Of a DNA stretch of 64,000 nucleotides, positions 37,540 through 49,658 are shown piece after piece. Under the pieces are notes generated by a model. That model made no database searches. It saw only the letters and a list, made by a program, of their open reading frames with translations, and was not told the origin of the DNA. The position numbers were made by a program, and so were the translations under genes. Numbering within the stretch: position 1 is the stretch's first letter; the number at the start of each line of letters is the position of its first letter. Source of the DNA: Trichomonas vaginalis G3 (Eukaryota; Parabasalia; Trichomonadida; Trichomonadidae); the NCBI RefSeq assembly GCF_026262505.1, contig NC_067207.1, forward strand, positions 34,068,082 through 34,132,081, read 5' to 3'.

Positions 37540-39930
37540 CTATGCAGCGAAGTAGAGTGTGGTTACATGACTATAATTCACTTTGTTTTCAATTGTCATT
37601 GTGCGAAGTGTACTCCTTAAGATTTGTGAAAAATTGCCTTTATTTATGAGATCAACAATGTGTTTTGGATGACGTTTCGCATTTAGAATAGCAAACTCTA
37701 GATTCTCATATGTGATCCCGTTATGAAATCTACTTAATGTATTATGAATGTATGTTTCAAAATCGCTGAATTTGTTTGCCTTCTTGGCAAAATTTGATGG
37801 TAAAATGACATTTTCTGGGAATAATTGAGCAATATGGCTTTCTTCATATAATGGATCATTTTCAAGAGGATCAGATTTGTCATTATGAGGATCTAAATCG
37901 TTTAATCCTTTCTTGCGTGATTTTTTTTGGTTGGGTTGTCAAAAACATCTTTTTTGACAGATAAACGTGAAAAAATACTATAACCTGAAATTGGATTTGA
38001 TATATGTGTTGACATTAAAATTTTTGAGTGAAATTGATTAATTTCATTCACCCAACTAAGCAATACATCAACGCTGGAATTACTATTATATCTAAATCCA
38101 CATTTGGATAACAAGGCATATGCATATTCTTTGCACATTTCATATTGACGTGAATCTTGACGCATTGTGTAAATGTCTTCAAATGTAATACCAGCTTGAT
38201 AGTCACGTGAATGGGTTTTCCAGTCAATATCGTATTTTTTATGAATTTTGAGTGTTAAATTACATTCTGCAATAGATGTTTCGGTTGTTGACAAATCATA
38301 CTTAAAATGAGCCATGACGCGAAGTAAACCATTCAAATGTTCTTCCGTCATGGTTGTCAAATGAGAAAAATTGAAAAATGTTGAATTAATACTGAAAAAA
38401 TATTGGAAACAAATGATTGTTGCTGTAAGATGCTTTACAACTTCCCAAGTTCCCATATAATAGACCGGATAAATGTTTCCGTCTATTTTGACAACACCAA
38501 GATTTGTCTTAATGTGACGGTCTCTCATTTGAATGCAATGATGTACCAAGAGCAGATATGCAAACCACATCATTTGACATCTTGTGTCAGCATTAAATGC
38601 CTCATTTCGTATGCTTTCATACCAGAATGCAAGTGGAGCTATGAATAATGCTTCATTATAATAGTTTTTTTCTAGAAGCGCCTTTACAGCTCTAATTGAA
38701 AATATTGTGATCGGATATTTATCTTTTATCCTTCCCAGAGGTGAAGTATCATTAAGAGCATCACCTAATTCGATTGCATCTCTGATCTTGTTAACATCAA
38801 CAATTGTATTCAGATCAGATGGATGAACTAAAAGCTTAAGTGTTGCATCGAGTAATCTGGTACGTTCAAGTTTTGACATATGTATGAGATCATTAATCCA
38901 TACAACTTGATCTCCTTTCTTTAAGATAGCAGTAGCTCTTTTAAATATTTCTTCGGGATCATTACCTTGCAAAATTTCATTAATAAATTCATCTTGATGC
39001 TTATCATATCCGGGATCTCCATCAGTAATGATGACTCTAACTCTTAAGTGCTTTCGTATTTCTTCGATTGCTGCATCAATTTCGTGGATAATTCCACTTG
39101 CAAACCCATTGGCATGTTCTATAACATGTAATATAACATTTGGCGCATCAAAATTTAGGGGCATACCAAGAAATATGAATAAGTATTTGATTTCTTCTCC
39201 ATTTTCATCAACAGGACCTTTTTGGTCTTTAGAGGACCAGGTAGAGAGTGCAACTGCATCTATTGCTATTGCCCATTCATATTCAGGTGTATTTTCTACG
39301 TGATAGTTCATGCTTTCTAACATTCGCGGAATGAGCTCAGCATGTTTAACAAACTGTTTCATATTCATTATGTCTTCATGAAACCTATTGTACAATGTTA
39401 CAGGCGTAGGAAAAGGTAAACAAAATTCCAAGAGAACATCATATGCTGCTGGTGATTTGCTATGTATTAAGAATGCCAAATCTACCAATTCACTTTCACC
39501 TCCATATCTATAACCTCTTTTATCTTTTCTACAAATGTTTTCCATAATAGTATGTATAATATTTCTTGTAAATTCAGGAACATGTTCCGGAAATTCTGTA
39601 TTCCAGTAAGTTCTGTCTTGGTGATCATCGTTGTCTTCTTCTATTTCCTTTGTTTTTCTTCCAATATTCTTATTCAACAGACTTCTGCGCATTTCAGCCT
39701 TTATTGCGTCTAAGTCTTCTAGGTAGGCTTTATACATATGCATTTTTCCGGTTCCTGTATACGGGAATACCTGAACATCAGTTTCAAATGATCTTTTCTC
39801 GGATAATCCTGCCCTTAAGTAGTCAAATAGCTTTTCTGACTATTCAGGACAAGAGAACAAGAGTTTGGATACTCTAAGCAAGGTTCTTCCGAATCTCTCA
39901 TCGAATGAGAGACTTCAGAAGGACCTTGCC
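37540..39930 (-). pseudogene. Decayed transposase-like gene (DDE-type suspected)
   Basis: The main open frame is 37902-39743 (613 residues). It shows EWAIAIDAVALSTW, then VRVIITDGDPGYD, a spacing of acidic residues like the first two of a DDE catalytic triad, amid helical segments (RNIIHTIMENICRKDKRGYR, ATAILKKGDQVVWINDLIH). After 37902 the coding pattern continues in another frame to a stop at 37540 (SHIAQLFPENVILPSNFAKK). Upstream of 39743 it continues without an ATG (EKLFDYLRAGLSEKRSFETD) to an in-frame TAG near 39840, with coding-like sequence beyond. So at least one frameshift and one stop break it. I could not find its terminal repeats. The family is unnamed; it could also be a host multicopy gene. 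Confidence 0.5.
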
Positions 39931-40300
39931 AAATCCTTGAACACCGATATCTTGGAACCAAGCTAGGACCAAGGAGAAGTAGTGTACTATAGCGCACGAT
40001 GGCAATCTGGAAATACTTTAATTGCCACATGCACAATATCTATTCAGCCTGACTCCTATATACAAAGAAGTCAGGCAGAATAGATATTGTGCATATGATT
40101 TGCAGACTCTCATATATATAAATTTTTGTTATCCCAAAAAGTGACACTTTGGGTGTATCGTCCATCCCAGGGATGCAAAATTCATATCACCTTGTATCTA
40201 TAATAAAAAACATTTCTAAAACAAGAAATAAAACAATAAAATATTTATATTTTATATAAGATCTTATATATTAAATAAAATATCATTTTATTTTTTCATN
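39931..40300. other. AT-rich sequence with hairpins, no gene
   Basis: It holds the long hairpin at 40029-40094, a smaller inverted pair CCAAA...AAGTGACACTTTGG near 40135, and CATCCCAGGGATG near 40166. It ends at the assembly gap. Confidence 0.5.
40029..40094. repeat. Long hairpin
   Basis: The left arm ATGCACAATATCTATTC plus AGCCTGACTC (40029-40055) pairs with 40067-40094 with only one or two mismatches around an 11-base loop. It may be the end of a decayed mobile element or a structured RNA. Confidence 0.75.
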
Positions 40301-40399
40301 NNNNNNNNNNNNNNNNNNNNNNNNNNNNNNNNNNNNNNNNNNNNNNNNNNNNNNNNNNNNNNNNNNNNNNNNNNNNNNNNNNNNNNNNNNNNNNNNNNN
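40301..40399. other. Assembly gap (99 N)
   Basis: A run of N joins host-type DNA to decayed Polinton sequence. The true distance and adjacency are unknown. Everything on the right is placed only by scaffolding. Confidence 0.99.
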
Positions 40400-40948
40400 T
40401 TTCTTCGGGGGAGTGGTTTCCCAAACCTTTTGTTTTACGGTTATTGTAAATATTTAAAACTTGTCTCATCTTTGCATGGAGAAGTGTCTATACTTGTCGT
40501 CATTGACATTTCATTTGCTTCACCACCTTGTGGTTGGTTTAAGTCTCTTAACATTTTTATACAACCGTCAATGACACCAAGAGCAGAATGGTTTTGGTCG
40601 ACAATGAAATATTGGTTTACATTTTTTGAACGCAGATAGTTTTTTACATCATCTGATTTGAAGAACTTTCACAGTCAGATGTCAGTTTTGTTGGATGGTA
40701 TTTGTCAACGAATATTGTCAAAGCTGCTAAGATATCTAAAATAGCTTTGGACTGTAATGGTATGGCTTCACAGTATCTTGTGTTTTGACCGACAAATATT
40801 AGCCAGTATGGTGTCCATCTTCTCTATACCTCGGAATGTTTTCCCAAGATATCCATAAACCAAGCATTTGTGTTGAACTAAAGATTTTTACCATGAGTGC
40901 TTTTTTTGTTGCCCTTAGAAACATAGGGTCCTTGTTTGGATTCGTCAT
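40400..40948 (-). pseudogene. Integrase remnant (C)
   Basis: Minus-strand copy of the N-terminal and core part of the Polinton integrase, starting 16 bp from the peptide gene at 40965. It is broken and cut by the gap. Confidence 0.75.
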
Positions 40949-40964
40949 TTTTACCCTATAAGAA

Positions 40965-41363
40965 ATGGTTTATTTGGCGCATTAGCAGGAGTTGCATCTA
41001 GATTTTTGCCCGCAGTGGGAACAATAGCCAGGGTGTATTTGGAGTTGGAAGGAAGAATTTTGAGTACATTAGGTATACTGAAAGAGAAAGCAACCTATTA
41101 TACAAACTGTACAGAAAGGTTGGGATGTAGCACGAAATGCAACAAATCTTATTCCAAATCCTGAAACAAGAGGAAAAGTTCAAAGGATGGATGGACAATG
41201 TAGGAAGACAAGCAGGAAACTATTATAACAAAGCAAATGACTACTATAACCAAGCAGGACACTATATGGACCAAGGTGAAAGATTCTTTAACAGGAGATT
41301 AACCATGCACAACAATGGGTAAACAATAACCAACCTCAACCGCCTCAAACGTGGGGAATGTAA
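40965..41363 (+). pseudogene. pVI-like small protein remnant (C)
   Basis: Copy of the 133-residue Gly-rich protein of A (21920-22321). The Tyr/Asn/Gln-rich C-terminal repeat is still clear. Broken. Confidence 0.65.
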
Positions 41364-41381
41364 GTTTTTACTGAGATGAAA

Positions 41382-41535
41382 ATGAACAATACAGCATTGA
41401 GACAAATGGGTTCAAGATGGATTTGTCGACTTCCAGCAGTTACACAACGTGTTTGTCAAGTTCTTCCTATACCTCAGGAAGTTTTAGACCGACTTAAAAA
41501 ACCTAAACAACCAGTTGAAACACAAACCAAACTAA
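41382..41535 (+). pseudogene. 50-residue small protein remnant (C)
   Basis: Third copy of the small protein beginning MNNTALRQMGSRWICRLPA, preceded by the same GAGATGAAA leader. Broken. Confidence 0.6.
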
Positions 41536-41555
41536 AAATTTTTTACTGAGATGAA

Positions 41556-42139
41556 ATGACCGAAGAAGTTGAAACGGTAGATTTGACACCACAAACAAAA
41601 AGTTCAGAACCATTGTCAAAACCTGTCAAAAGAACTTACAGATGAAGAGAAAATTCAATAATAGAAAGTGCCAGGTCTGGAAATACAAAACCTAACTATA
41701 AAGTCACTTTTCATAGAAATGGAACGGCTAGTATCTCAAAAAAGAAACAGACTCTCACAAATAAAATATTGAAGTCTGAAGGAGCTTTCGAGACAACAGA
41801 TGGAAAAGTTTACTTCACTGACAACAGTTCATTATAGAACATCTCATTGACTTAGAGTCGAAATATTCTAAACTTTACAACAAACACAAAAAGTTGAAAG
41901 GAAAACAAAAACAAATGGCATATGATATTTTATGAAGATGTTGACGACACAACTGTTCCTGCAGGTGAGGTAAAGTCAGAGGAACCGAAAAGTGACGAAA
42001 AACCGATAGAAGAGAAAAACCAAAAACTGAAGATAAACCAAAACCAAAGTTTAGTTTCCAAACTAAACCAAGTCAACCTTCATTAGCTGGTATGGGTTGG
42101 CGTCAAAGACTTATGGCAGCAGGCGGTTATGTTAAGTAA
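41556..42139 (+). pseudogene. 194-residue protein remnant (C)
   Basis: Copy of 21144-21728. The helical centre and the terminal SLAGMGWRQRLMAAGGYVK are recognisable. Broken in several places. Confidence 0.7.
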
Positions 42140-42168
42140 AAAAAAATATATTTTTTTATTTTATAAAA

Positions 42169-43490
42169 ATGCCCACATATAGAATGGATAGAAATCTGCT
42201 AGAATAAAAAGCAGAGTTGCAAAGATATGGTTGGAGAGTTTCGAAGAAGTTTAAATATAGGAAGGAAGACCCATAAAAGTCTATGACAAACTGGCTGGTC
42301 TGACCTACGAAATGGTTTGGAAACAGCACGTGCAAATTATCCAAACAGACTAGAGAGGTTAGAAGAAGAACGTCTATGAACATGCCTTTCGATGTTAGTG
42401 AACCTCAAGTTGAAGGACACGACGGCTTTGCCAGATTTACTGAAACATGACGAACAATTGCATCCTTTGAGAAGGAAAAAAGGTAGTGCAGAGGATGGTC
42501 ATGCTCCTGGAAAGAACAAGATATGCATATGAAAAGTATCGTGAAGTTAGAAGTCAAATTACATCTGGTCGAACCTTTACAGTAAACTTTGACGAAGGAA
42601 AGAACAAAGAAGGCTTCATGGTGGTACTTGCTGGGCAATTCAAGACGGAAATAAGAAAGGACACAATCTCAGATTGACCATAACAGATTTGGATGGTCAC
42701 ATTTACTATGCAAATGGCAATGAACAACAGCTGCAAAACTTCTTGACGCTTTCAAGACTACAAAGAGAGAACAAATGGTTGACTCGACTCAGACATTTTG
42801 AATGCAATTGAAGGGAATTGCAAGTGTCAAGTTCGAATGGTACAACCTAACCCTCAAGCAGTCAGACAACATGCTGGATACTTTTTCATAAATAAGTCTG
42901 ACATTGACTTGACAAGGTATGGAATTTACAATTCAATTGAAACAATTGTCAATGAACCTTGCATTCTTACATGTCTCAGGAACTCTGGTCTTGTTCAGAA
43001 GAGAAGATGAAGTATCTTGAGTCATGTGTGAAGACAAGGTACATTTCTCAGAGTCAATTGGCAAAAATTGCACCGTTGGCAAATGTCATAATCCGAGTCA
43101 ACATACCTACAGCTAAAGGTTCTTCACATGACGACTATGTTGTTGAGTTCAATTTACCATGGTTGAAGATTGTAATTGTCCACAACCACTTCATGTTGAA
43201 CGAAAGTCTTACAACCAATTGTTCGGAAAAGGCAAGTGCAACATTGTCAGAGCTGTAAACATTCTTTTCGAGAAAGGTTTGTTGGAACCAAATTCCAGAT
43301 GACAAGCTGACAGAAACTTTTGTACCAAAAGACGAAACAAACTTTTCACTGTTAGCAAGACCAAAGTTGTTCCAGACAAAGTTCTAGTACAAAAGAAGTA
43401 CACAATTCCAAAAGGAGTTGGATTTTTCGGTACCAACCTGAACCAGAAGAACTTCCAATGAGGTTGCAAGAACTTCAAGATGCTATAAAA
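42169..43490 (+). pseudogene. Protein-primed polymerase remnant (C)
   Basis: N-terminal 60 percent or so of the polymerase B gene, very similar to A and B but broken in many places. It stops at the junction near 43490 before the catalytic motifs. Confidence 0.75.
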
Positions 43491-45830
43491 CACTTAGTTA
43501 GTATACCTAAGTCGTGTACTGAGGCACTGCGCGCCTCCGTACACAACTTAGCTGTTTTGACACTTTACAAAACCACTAACGTAATATTTTACAACACAAA
43601 CACAAACACCAACTAACCTTAAATATTTATAAAGCCGCCAACCACTTCACCTCACTACTGTAAAAATAAACGTTCTCACTTACAAAAGTATTGCAACTCT
43701 TCCCATTGCTGTGCTTCACAACAATAGTTCATATTCTTCAGTATCGCTGCTGTCGCTCCAATCGTCAGAGTCAAAATCACTGTCAAAATGAATGTTAGTA
43801 AGTTTTGACAAAGCTAATGAAACACGTTTACCGTTTTGTATCGTATGCTTGTATAAACTTTCCATTCTTTCATTCCTTCATAAAACGCTCAACATACTTT
43901 ACCCTTTCTCCCTCGTAATCTGATAGAATGTTATTTTCACGAGGAACGAAGAACAAATTCTTGACCTCATTGACCGTTTAGTTTGTATTATCTCATAGTT
44001 TCGTCATTTACATCCAAATAAAATTTTCAGTAAAATAAAAAATAACTTAAAAATTAATGATATCACCACCCTCACACGTATGAAAACATAGCGCAAAAAT
44101 AGATTTAGGTGAAGTGGTGAGATCTCACCTCTTCTTTTCACTGTTTTTTCCCCTAGCCGCAAACCGGCCTCTGACCCTTTGGGTCTGTTGAATTCATTGC
44201 TTTATAACTCTCTTCCTTGGTTTCTTTTTAGTTGCTTTCTTCACGCTGTCTCCAATGACTGTTTTCTTCGTTCTTCCATAATGATACCAATTACTTCCAC
44301 CAGTCAATGGGTCAAATCGGTCTTTCGTAAGGGTTTCCATAACATTCAATAGGGACCATACGGAAGAACTACTGGTGGAGAAGAAACATTTTTCTTAGTT
44401 CTCCATCGTTATTTAAATGCATTGTTTCACCTTTATCTGGTCATTAAAGTCTTTTGCGGTGTTTTTGCAAACTCATGTCCTTTCCTAAAGCATTTTCTGA
44501 CTCAGTCGCAACACAAATTGGATGCTTATTTATGAGCCCTAATTTTTATTTAATCTTAACTTCTTTGCAACCCCAAGCCTCCATCTTCCTTTGATTGCGC
44601 ATCTAATGTCTTCGAAACCACTTCTTCCACTCATTTATTTACTGCGTCATAAGCTCCAAGTGGCTTTGTTGCCCCAAATCGCTAATGCTTTTGTTCCATC
44701 TGCGCCTAAAGACTTGCCCAAGCTACCATTTACATAACCTATATTAAAATCACTCTCTCTCAATATGTATCTCATAAAAGATCTCGTTACTGGAGAAAGT
44801 CAATGAAAACATAAGCGTTCTCACGGGCTTCGCCTCACGCTTGCGGTCTATCTACTTCTTTCCTATATCATCCTATACGCTTCAAAATGTCTTGAACAAT
44901 TGCTAACATCTTCTACCAACAGTTATTTCATCATGAATGACCTTCACGAACCACAGCTCATTTAATATGCTATTAAATCATCTCAATAATGAGTCCATCC
45001 TTTCCATCTTTTAGGTAGCACAACATCTCTTTCATTGAAAAAGAAGGTTCGAAAGTTCTTATGTTAAACTTACTGACAAGGTTTGTTATACTATAATGCA
45101 TGTCGGGTTGCCGGCGAATACATATAGTTTGAAAGACATAATATAACGATTCTTACGGCAAATTCACTTATACTGGACTTTTATACATAGTTCTCACGAG
45201 ACCAACGCCACCAATTGAACAATCTTGTAACAATCCTGCTGAACCTTCTAACTGTAAACGTCGATGTAACATTCACGAAGGTACATTTCTATTGGGACAT
45301 CAGTTGCCATGAGTCACTGGTATTGTAAAATTATAGTTTTTTTGAAGAAGCAATCAGAGCTATCTTATCTAGGACATGGGCAATAGAGATTTGGAAGTAT
45401 TTCTTCCGAATATACTCTGTTCATTAAATGTAAAACTTGTGGAGTTCGCTATATATGTGCGAACGATGGCGTGTGCTAAGAATGCTATTGAGTTATACTG
45501 AGTTCAGAGTGAATATATGCATGGTAGACTTTGTCGAGAGAGGTAATGCGGATGTCTTCTGCAGGTTCAGTTGTTCTCTCTACTGAAACCAGTTGAAGGA
45601 TTTTCTCTAAAACTATTCACAGTGTCATCTAGTACTGTTTAGGGTTACTATATATTACAAAAGGTCGGCAGACAATGAGAGTTATAAGCATTATCTTTGA
45701 CTTTATACTTGTCACTGCATCAGGTTAGTATAGTCACTCAAGCAGCAGGTGAGAGTTCAACTAATAATGTGAGTCGCACTTACGGTGTTCCTTTGCTCTG
45801 GAAATATTCACTGTGCCTAAACTTGTCTTA
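43491..45830. other. Decayed 2.3-kb segment, probably Polinton-derived, absent from A
   Basis: No long open frame. It starts with a GC-richer palindromic stretch (ACTGAGGCACTGCGCGCCTC). On the minus strand, coding-like fragments appear: an acidic DSDFDSDDWSDSSDTEEYE (about 43740-43800), a basic KDRFDPLTGGSNWYHYGRTK (about 44230-44330) and LGKSLGADGTKALAIWGNKA (about 44660-44720). The last two look like small core or minor virion proteins. The rest is unreadable. I assign no gene. Confidence 0.4.
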
Positions 45831-46040
45831 TGTGTATTTCAACTGTTGGTACAGTTCAAATACAATATACTGGTGACAGAGACGGTCCAAATGAATTGAA
45901 AGCAAAGAAGTTTTACAAAACCAATAGCACTTTTCACGGAAGATGCTCTCTTTTGAAGATTCGTTCGATGAAACTGCTGGGGCTCCTCAGATTGGTATAA
46001 CGACAGCTTCCATCGAGCAGATTTGGCAGCAGGTCATAAG
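45831..46040 (+). pseudogene. Major capsid protein C-terminal remnant (B)
   Basis: Only the last 70 or so codons are recognisable (STVGT, IQYTGDRDGP, ALFTEDA), matching 8960-9166. Broken. Confidence 0.65.
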
Positions 46041-46351
46041 TTGTTCTTGAACTGACTTCTCTCCGTCAAATATTGACAGTACGCCAGTTTTGACATAAAA
46101 TTGTATTATAAATTACCTTTAGAAATATCGGTCAGTTTTGTTTGTTATATTTTTTGTCTGCTTCAAGAACTTTCACCATCTCGGTTATACCAACTTTCTT
46201 TGCTTTATGAAAATATTTAGTTCAGCAAAGACTGCTATTCTATAACATTTACCATTGTTTGTGTAAAGAACTATTCTGTCAATGTATTTGTATTGTTGTG
46301 TGTGTAAACTTTGTTCTGCTTCAATTCGAAGAGATACTCGAATACGTCCAT
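45950..46351 (-). pseudogene. 139-residue protein remnant (B)
   Basis: Same place and orientation as 9060-9479: convergent with the capsid end and divergent from the 192-residue gene across 18 bp. Broken. Confidence 0.55.
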
Positions 46352-46369
46352 CTTTTTATTCTAAGTAAA

Positions 46370-46945
46370 ATGTCATTTCCGAAAAAATAGAAGCGTGAGT
46401 GTTTCAAAAGGTTTAATGCGCGGTGGCAGATGTGAAGTTAAATTCACCAACTCAAACAAACAGTCAAAGTGTTGTTGTCAATGTCAAAGAAAGAGATGTT
46501 GAAGTGGGGAAACCATACGAAGACGAAGATGGTATAACAATAGTTCCTTTAAAAGAACAACAACATACCCTGAGTTAGCAGAGACTTAAGTTCTGTTGCA
46601 GATATTCGAAACGACTACCAACAACTGAAAAACAAACTTCAAACTCAGGAGAAGATTTGTCAAGCTTTAAGTATAATGTTAAACTTGGTCGAACACAACC
46701 CTGTAAAAATGAACTCATATGTCATCGCACCTCATGAAATTTTGAAAGAACTATTGAATTTTGACAGAGGCAGACGATATAAACATCAAGAAATAGAACC
46801 GACATTAGTTGCTGTGGTGTTTCATATAATGTCATTGACAAGATATACGTTATGAAAGGAGGTGAAACGTTGAACTTAAAGTATAGTTTCCCAGACGTTA
46901 TAAATATTTGACGACCACAACATTTCATTAAAATTTATTTGCTAA
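46370..46945 (+). pseudogene. 192-residue protein remnant (B)
   Basis: Copy of 9498-10076, very similar in sequence, broken in several places. It begins directly after the TTTTTATTCTAAGTAAA spacer. Confidence 0.65.
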
Positions 46946-46949
46946 GTAA

Positions 46950-47736
46950 ATGGCAGAAGACATAGTGGTTTATACTATTACGACTAAAAACCCTGAGTCA
47001 TATAATTCTATAACAACAAACTTACAAAGTCCTCAAGGACGATATTGTAAACTGACCTTAACACGATGACGACTAAAGCCTGTTTTGCTCTTTTGACACC
47101 AGAAGATTTTATTGTTTGTGAATGGTAAAAAATACTCCTTTGAAGATACTTACTCAGATATACCACCAACAGGTTTTTTGACTTATTTAATACTTTAAGG
47201 ACGGATGTAACATGTGCTGCAACTAGAGCAGGTTTCATTATGTTTGGATGTCCGACTGAGTTTACTATAAACAATATGAGCTATAATACAAAACTTATTT
47301 CTGGTTTTACTACCAACAGTTTCCTATAACAGGAAAAGGTGTCATACAAGGAATGTCTGTTCCATTGACTTTAAGTTACACCTATTTTATATATTGTTTC
47401 AAACTTAGGTTCAAAGTGCTATTCGAATGTTGACAGAAACTACTATGACCAAAAAGATACTCATGCGTAATAAACAACACTTTCTCTGCTGGTTTGCCTA
47501 TTGTTCATTCGAATGCAGAGTTTTCAGCTTTAGTAAACTCAAACACTTTAGCAAACATAAACTTAACCTTAGTTGACGCAACTTTGTTCTGTAAAACTTT
47601 TATGTCCTATGTATTTGTCAATGACGGCAGAAAGTTTCGAATTGGAAGATGCAACTGGTGAAAGTATTGTACTACAAGAACAACTTCAACAACAAATAGC
47701 TCAAGAACAACAAATGCAACAAATAGCTCAGAATAA
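46950..47736 (+). pseudogene. Penton-like protein remnant (B)
   Basis: Copy of 10081-10877, including the glutamine-rich tail (LQQQIAQEQQMQQ). Broken in several places. Confidence 0.5.
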
Positions 47737-47764
47737 AAAAATATTTTTTTTTATTTTTATAAAA

Positions 47765-49000
47765 ATGTACAGAATAGATGTTTCAGATTTTTATGACTTC
47801 CAAGCGTTCAGAAATATGTGTCCATTTAGAGACTATAACAAAGCAGTCGAGAATTTGAAACGTTTAGTCATTTATGTCGACTCTGCCCAGAATGTTATGT
47901 CATGAAAGAATGGGATGTTGTCTTTAACAAACCAAGAGCAACCATAGTTTCAGAACAAGAATGTAGACAGAAACTTAAGAAAATAAAAGTCGTACAAGTT
48001 GGCATGAAGATGTTAGATGCTTGGGATATCTTATTGTCAAAACTTGAAGATTTTTCAGTTCGAGGTATAAAGTTTTATACACCTTCTCCAAACTTCTATT
48101 CTATCTTCACTGGATATAAATACGAACAAGTAGAATGGAAAGAAAATATTATAGAAGCTTGGTTAGACCATGTCAAAGAAATTATATGCAATGGGAAACG
48201 AAAGAGTCTATGAGTATATCTTATGTTGGTTTGCAAACATCTTACAACATCCAAGTGCTAAAAATGAAACTGCTCTCATTATAATTGGAAAACAAGGAAC
48301 TGGTAAGAACACATTCTTTACAGATATTTTGTGCAAACTGTTAGAAGGTTATTCGAACCCGAATATGACAAACTTAGAAAACATCTGCGGCAAGTTTAAC
48401 TCCTCAATAGAGAATATGAAACTTATAGTTTGCAATGAACTTCAAAGTATAGATACAACAAAAGTTTTGAACTCAGATGCTTTGAAGAGTCTTATAACAG
48501 ATAAAGTTGGAGTTGTTGAAAGAAAATATAAAGACCAAAGAGTTTGTGAAAATGTTGCAAACTTCATTATGGTTTCAAACAATGCTGTTCCGATGAAGTT
48601 AGAAAGTTCTGACAGAAGATATGTAGTTGTCAGAACGTCAGATTCTCATATGCAAGATACAGAATATTTTGACGCTTTGTCAGAATGTTTGACATCTGAC
48701 TTTTACAACCACTTGTTCTCATATTTTATGACATTAGATATTTCTAAGTTCAATCCAAGACAAATTCCACATACCGAAGAGAGACAAACATTGTTAGAAG
48801 CAAACAAGAGTGTATATGAACTGTTCATAGATGAGACTAACTTTGAGTGTTTAGATGAAAGGTCATTGTACGATTCGTATAAACAATATTGTCAAGAATA
48901 TGGTTATATGGCAGCGTCTAAACGAACATTCTTGGCAAATGTCAAAAGTCTTTTAGACATACAGAACGGCGTATATACAAAGAAAAATTTTTCTGAGTAA
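47765..49000 (+). pseudogene. SF3 helicase, better preserved copy (B)
   Basis: The ATPase domain is open and shows Walker A GKQGTGKN, LIVCNEL, FIMVSNNAVPM and the RRYVVVRTSD stretch that follows it in SF3 helicases. The N-terminal part is interrupted. A TATTTTTATAAAA box precedes the start. Its downstream neighbour differs from A: here an HNH-type gene follows. Confidence 0.8.
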
Positions 49001-49034
49001 ATTTTAAAAACAGTATTTTTTTATTTTATTTGAA

Positions 49035-49617
49035 ATGTACGCTGAGTTTGTTGGAAAAGACTGTTGGAAAACTTGTTTGTTAGATGAGAAATATGAAATT
49101 CACTGTTGTGAGTCATTTGAAGTCAGAAACAAAAAGACAAAAAGAGTTTTAAGCGAATGGGAGCAAAATAACGGATATGCTAGGATGAAGATGGGTGGGA
49201 AAAACTATTTAAAACATGTTGTCATTGCAACTCATTTTATACCGAACCTAAAATTTACCTTTTGTAGACCATATAAACCGTATAAGAAACGACAATAGAC
49301 TTGAAAACTTACGCTGGGTCACTCGTTCTGAAAACAGTAAGAACAAAGGCAAATTTGGAGATATTGTATTCGAATTTGTCGACGAACTAGAAGATGAAGC
49401 AATTGAAATTACAGACTATGGCAAGCATACGTTTGAGTTTTACTACTATAGCGAAGAACAGGACTCTTTCTACTTTTATACCGGCGTAAACTATAGGAAA
49501 TTACAAGTATATTTTACTAAGGCGGGCTATGCTTATGTAAACGCTAGAGATACAGATGGAAAATACGTTAAAATACTTCTTAACAAATTCAAGAAGCTAT
49601 ATGGCATACCATTTTAA
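49035..49617 (+). pseudogene. HNH/NUMOD4-type endonuclease-like gene, only in B
   Basis: The first part has YEIHCCESFEVRNKKTKRVL and YLKHVVIATHFIPN, and further on [14 protein letters not shown], the signature order of NUMOD4-HNH homing-type endonucleases found in phages and large viruses. The rest encodes a beta-rich C-terminal part. The gene fills the space between the helicase and the 139-residue gene; in A these genes are only 36 bp apart. It has the element-type box TATTTTTTTATTTTATTTGAA before its start. Not one uninterrupted frame. Confidence 0.65.
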
Positions 49618-49658
49618 AACGTTTTTTTAAAAAAATATTTTTTTATCCGATAGAAAAG

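Larger units (their letters stand above)
40400..43490 (-). mobile_element. Polinton fragment C, inverted and heavily broken
   Basis: This is the reverse complement of the integrase-to-polymerase part of A (about 19760-22880), in the same gene order. It carries dozens of small differences, mostly short length changes, and every gene is broken. The right edge near 43490 ends abruptly inside the polymerase gene. The density of length changes is far higher than in B's right half. It could be age, or poor sequence quality near the gap. Confidence 0.8.
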
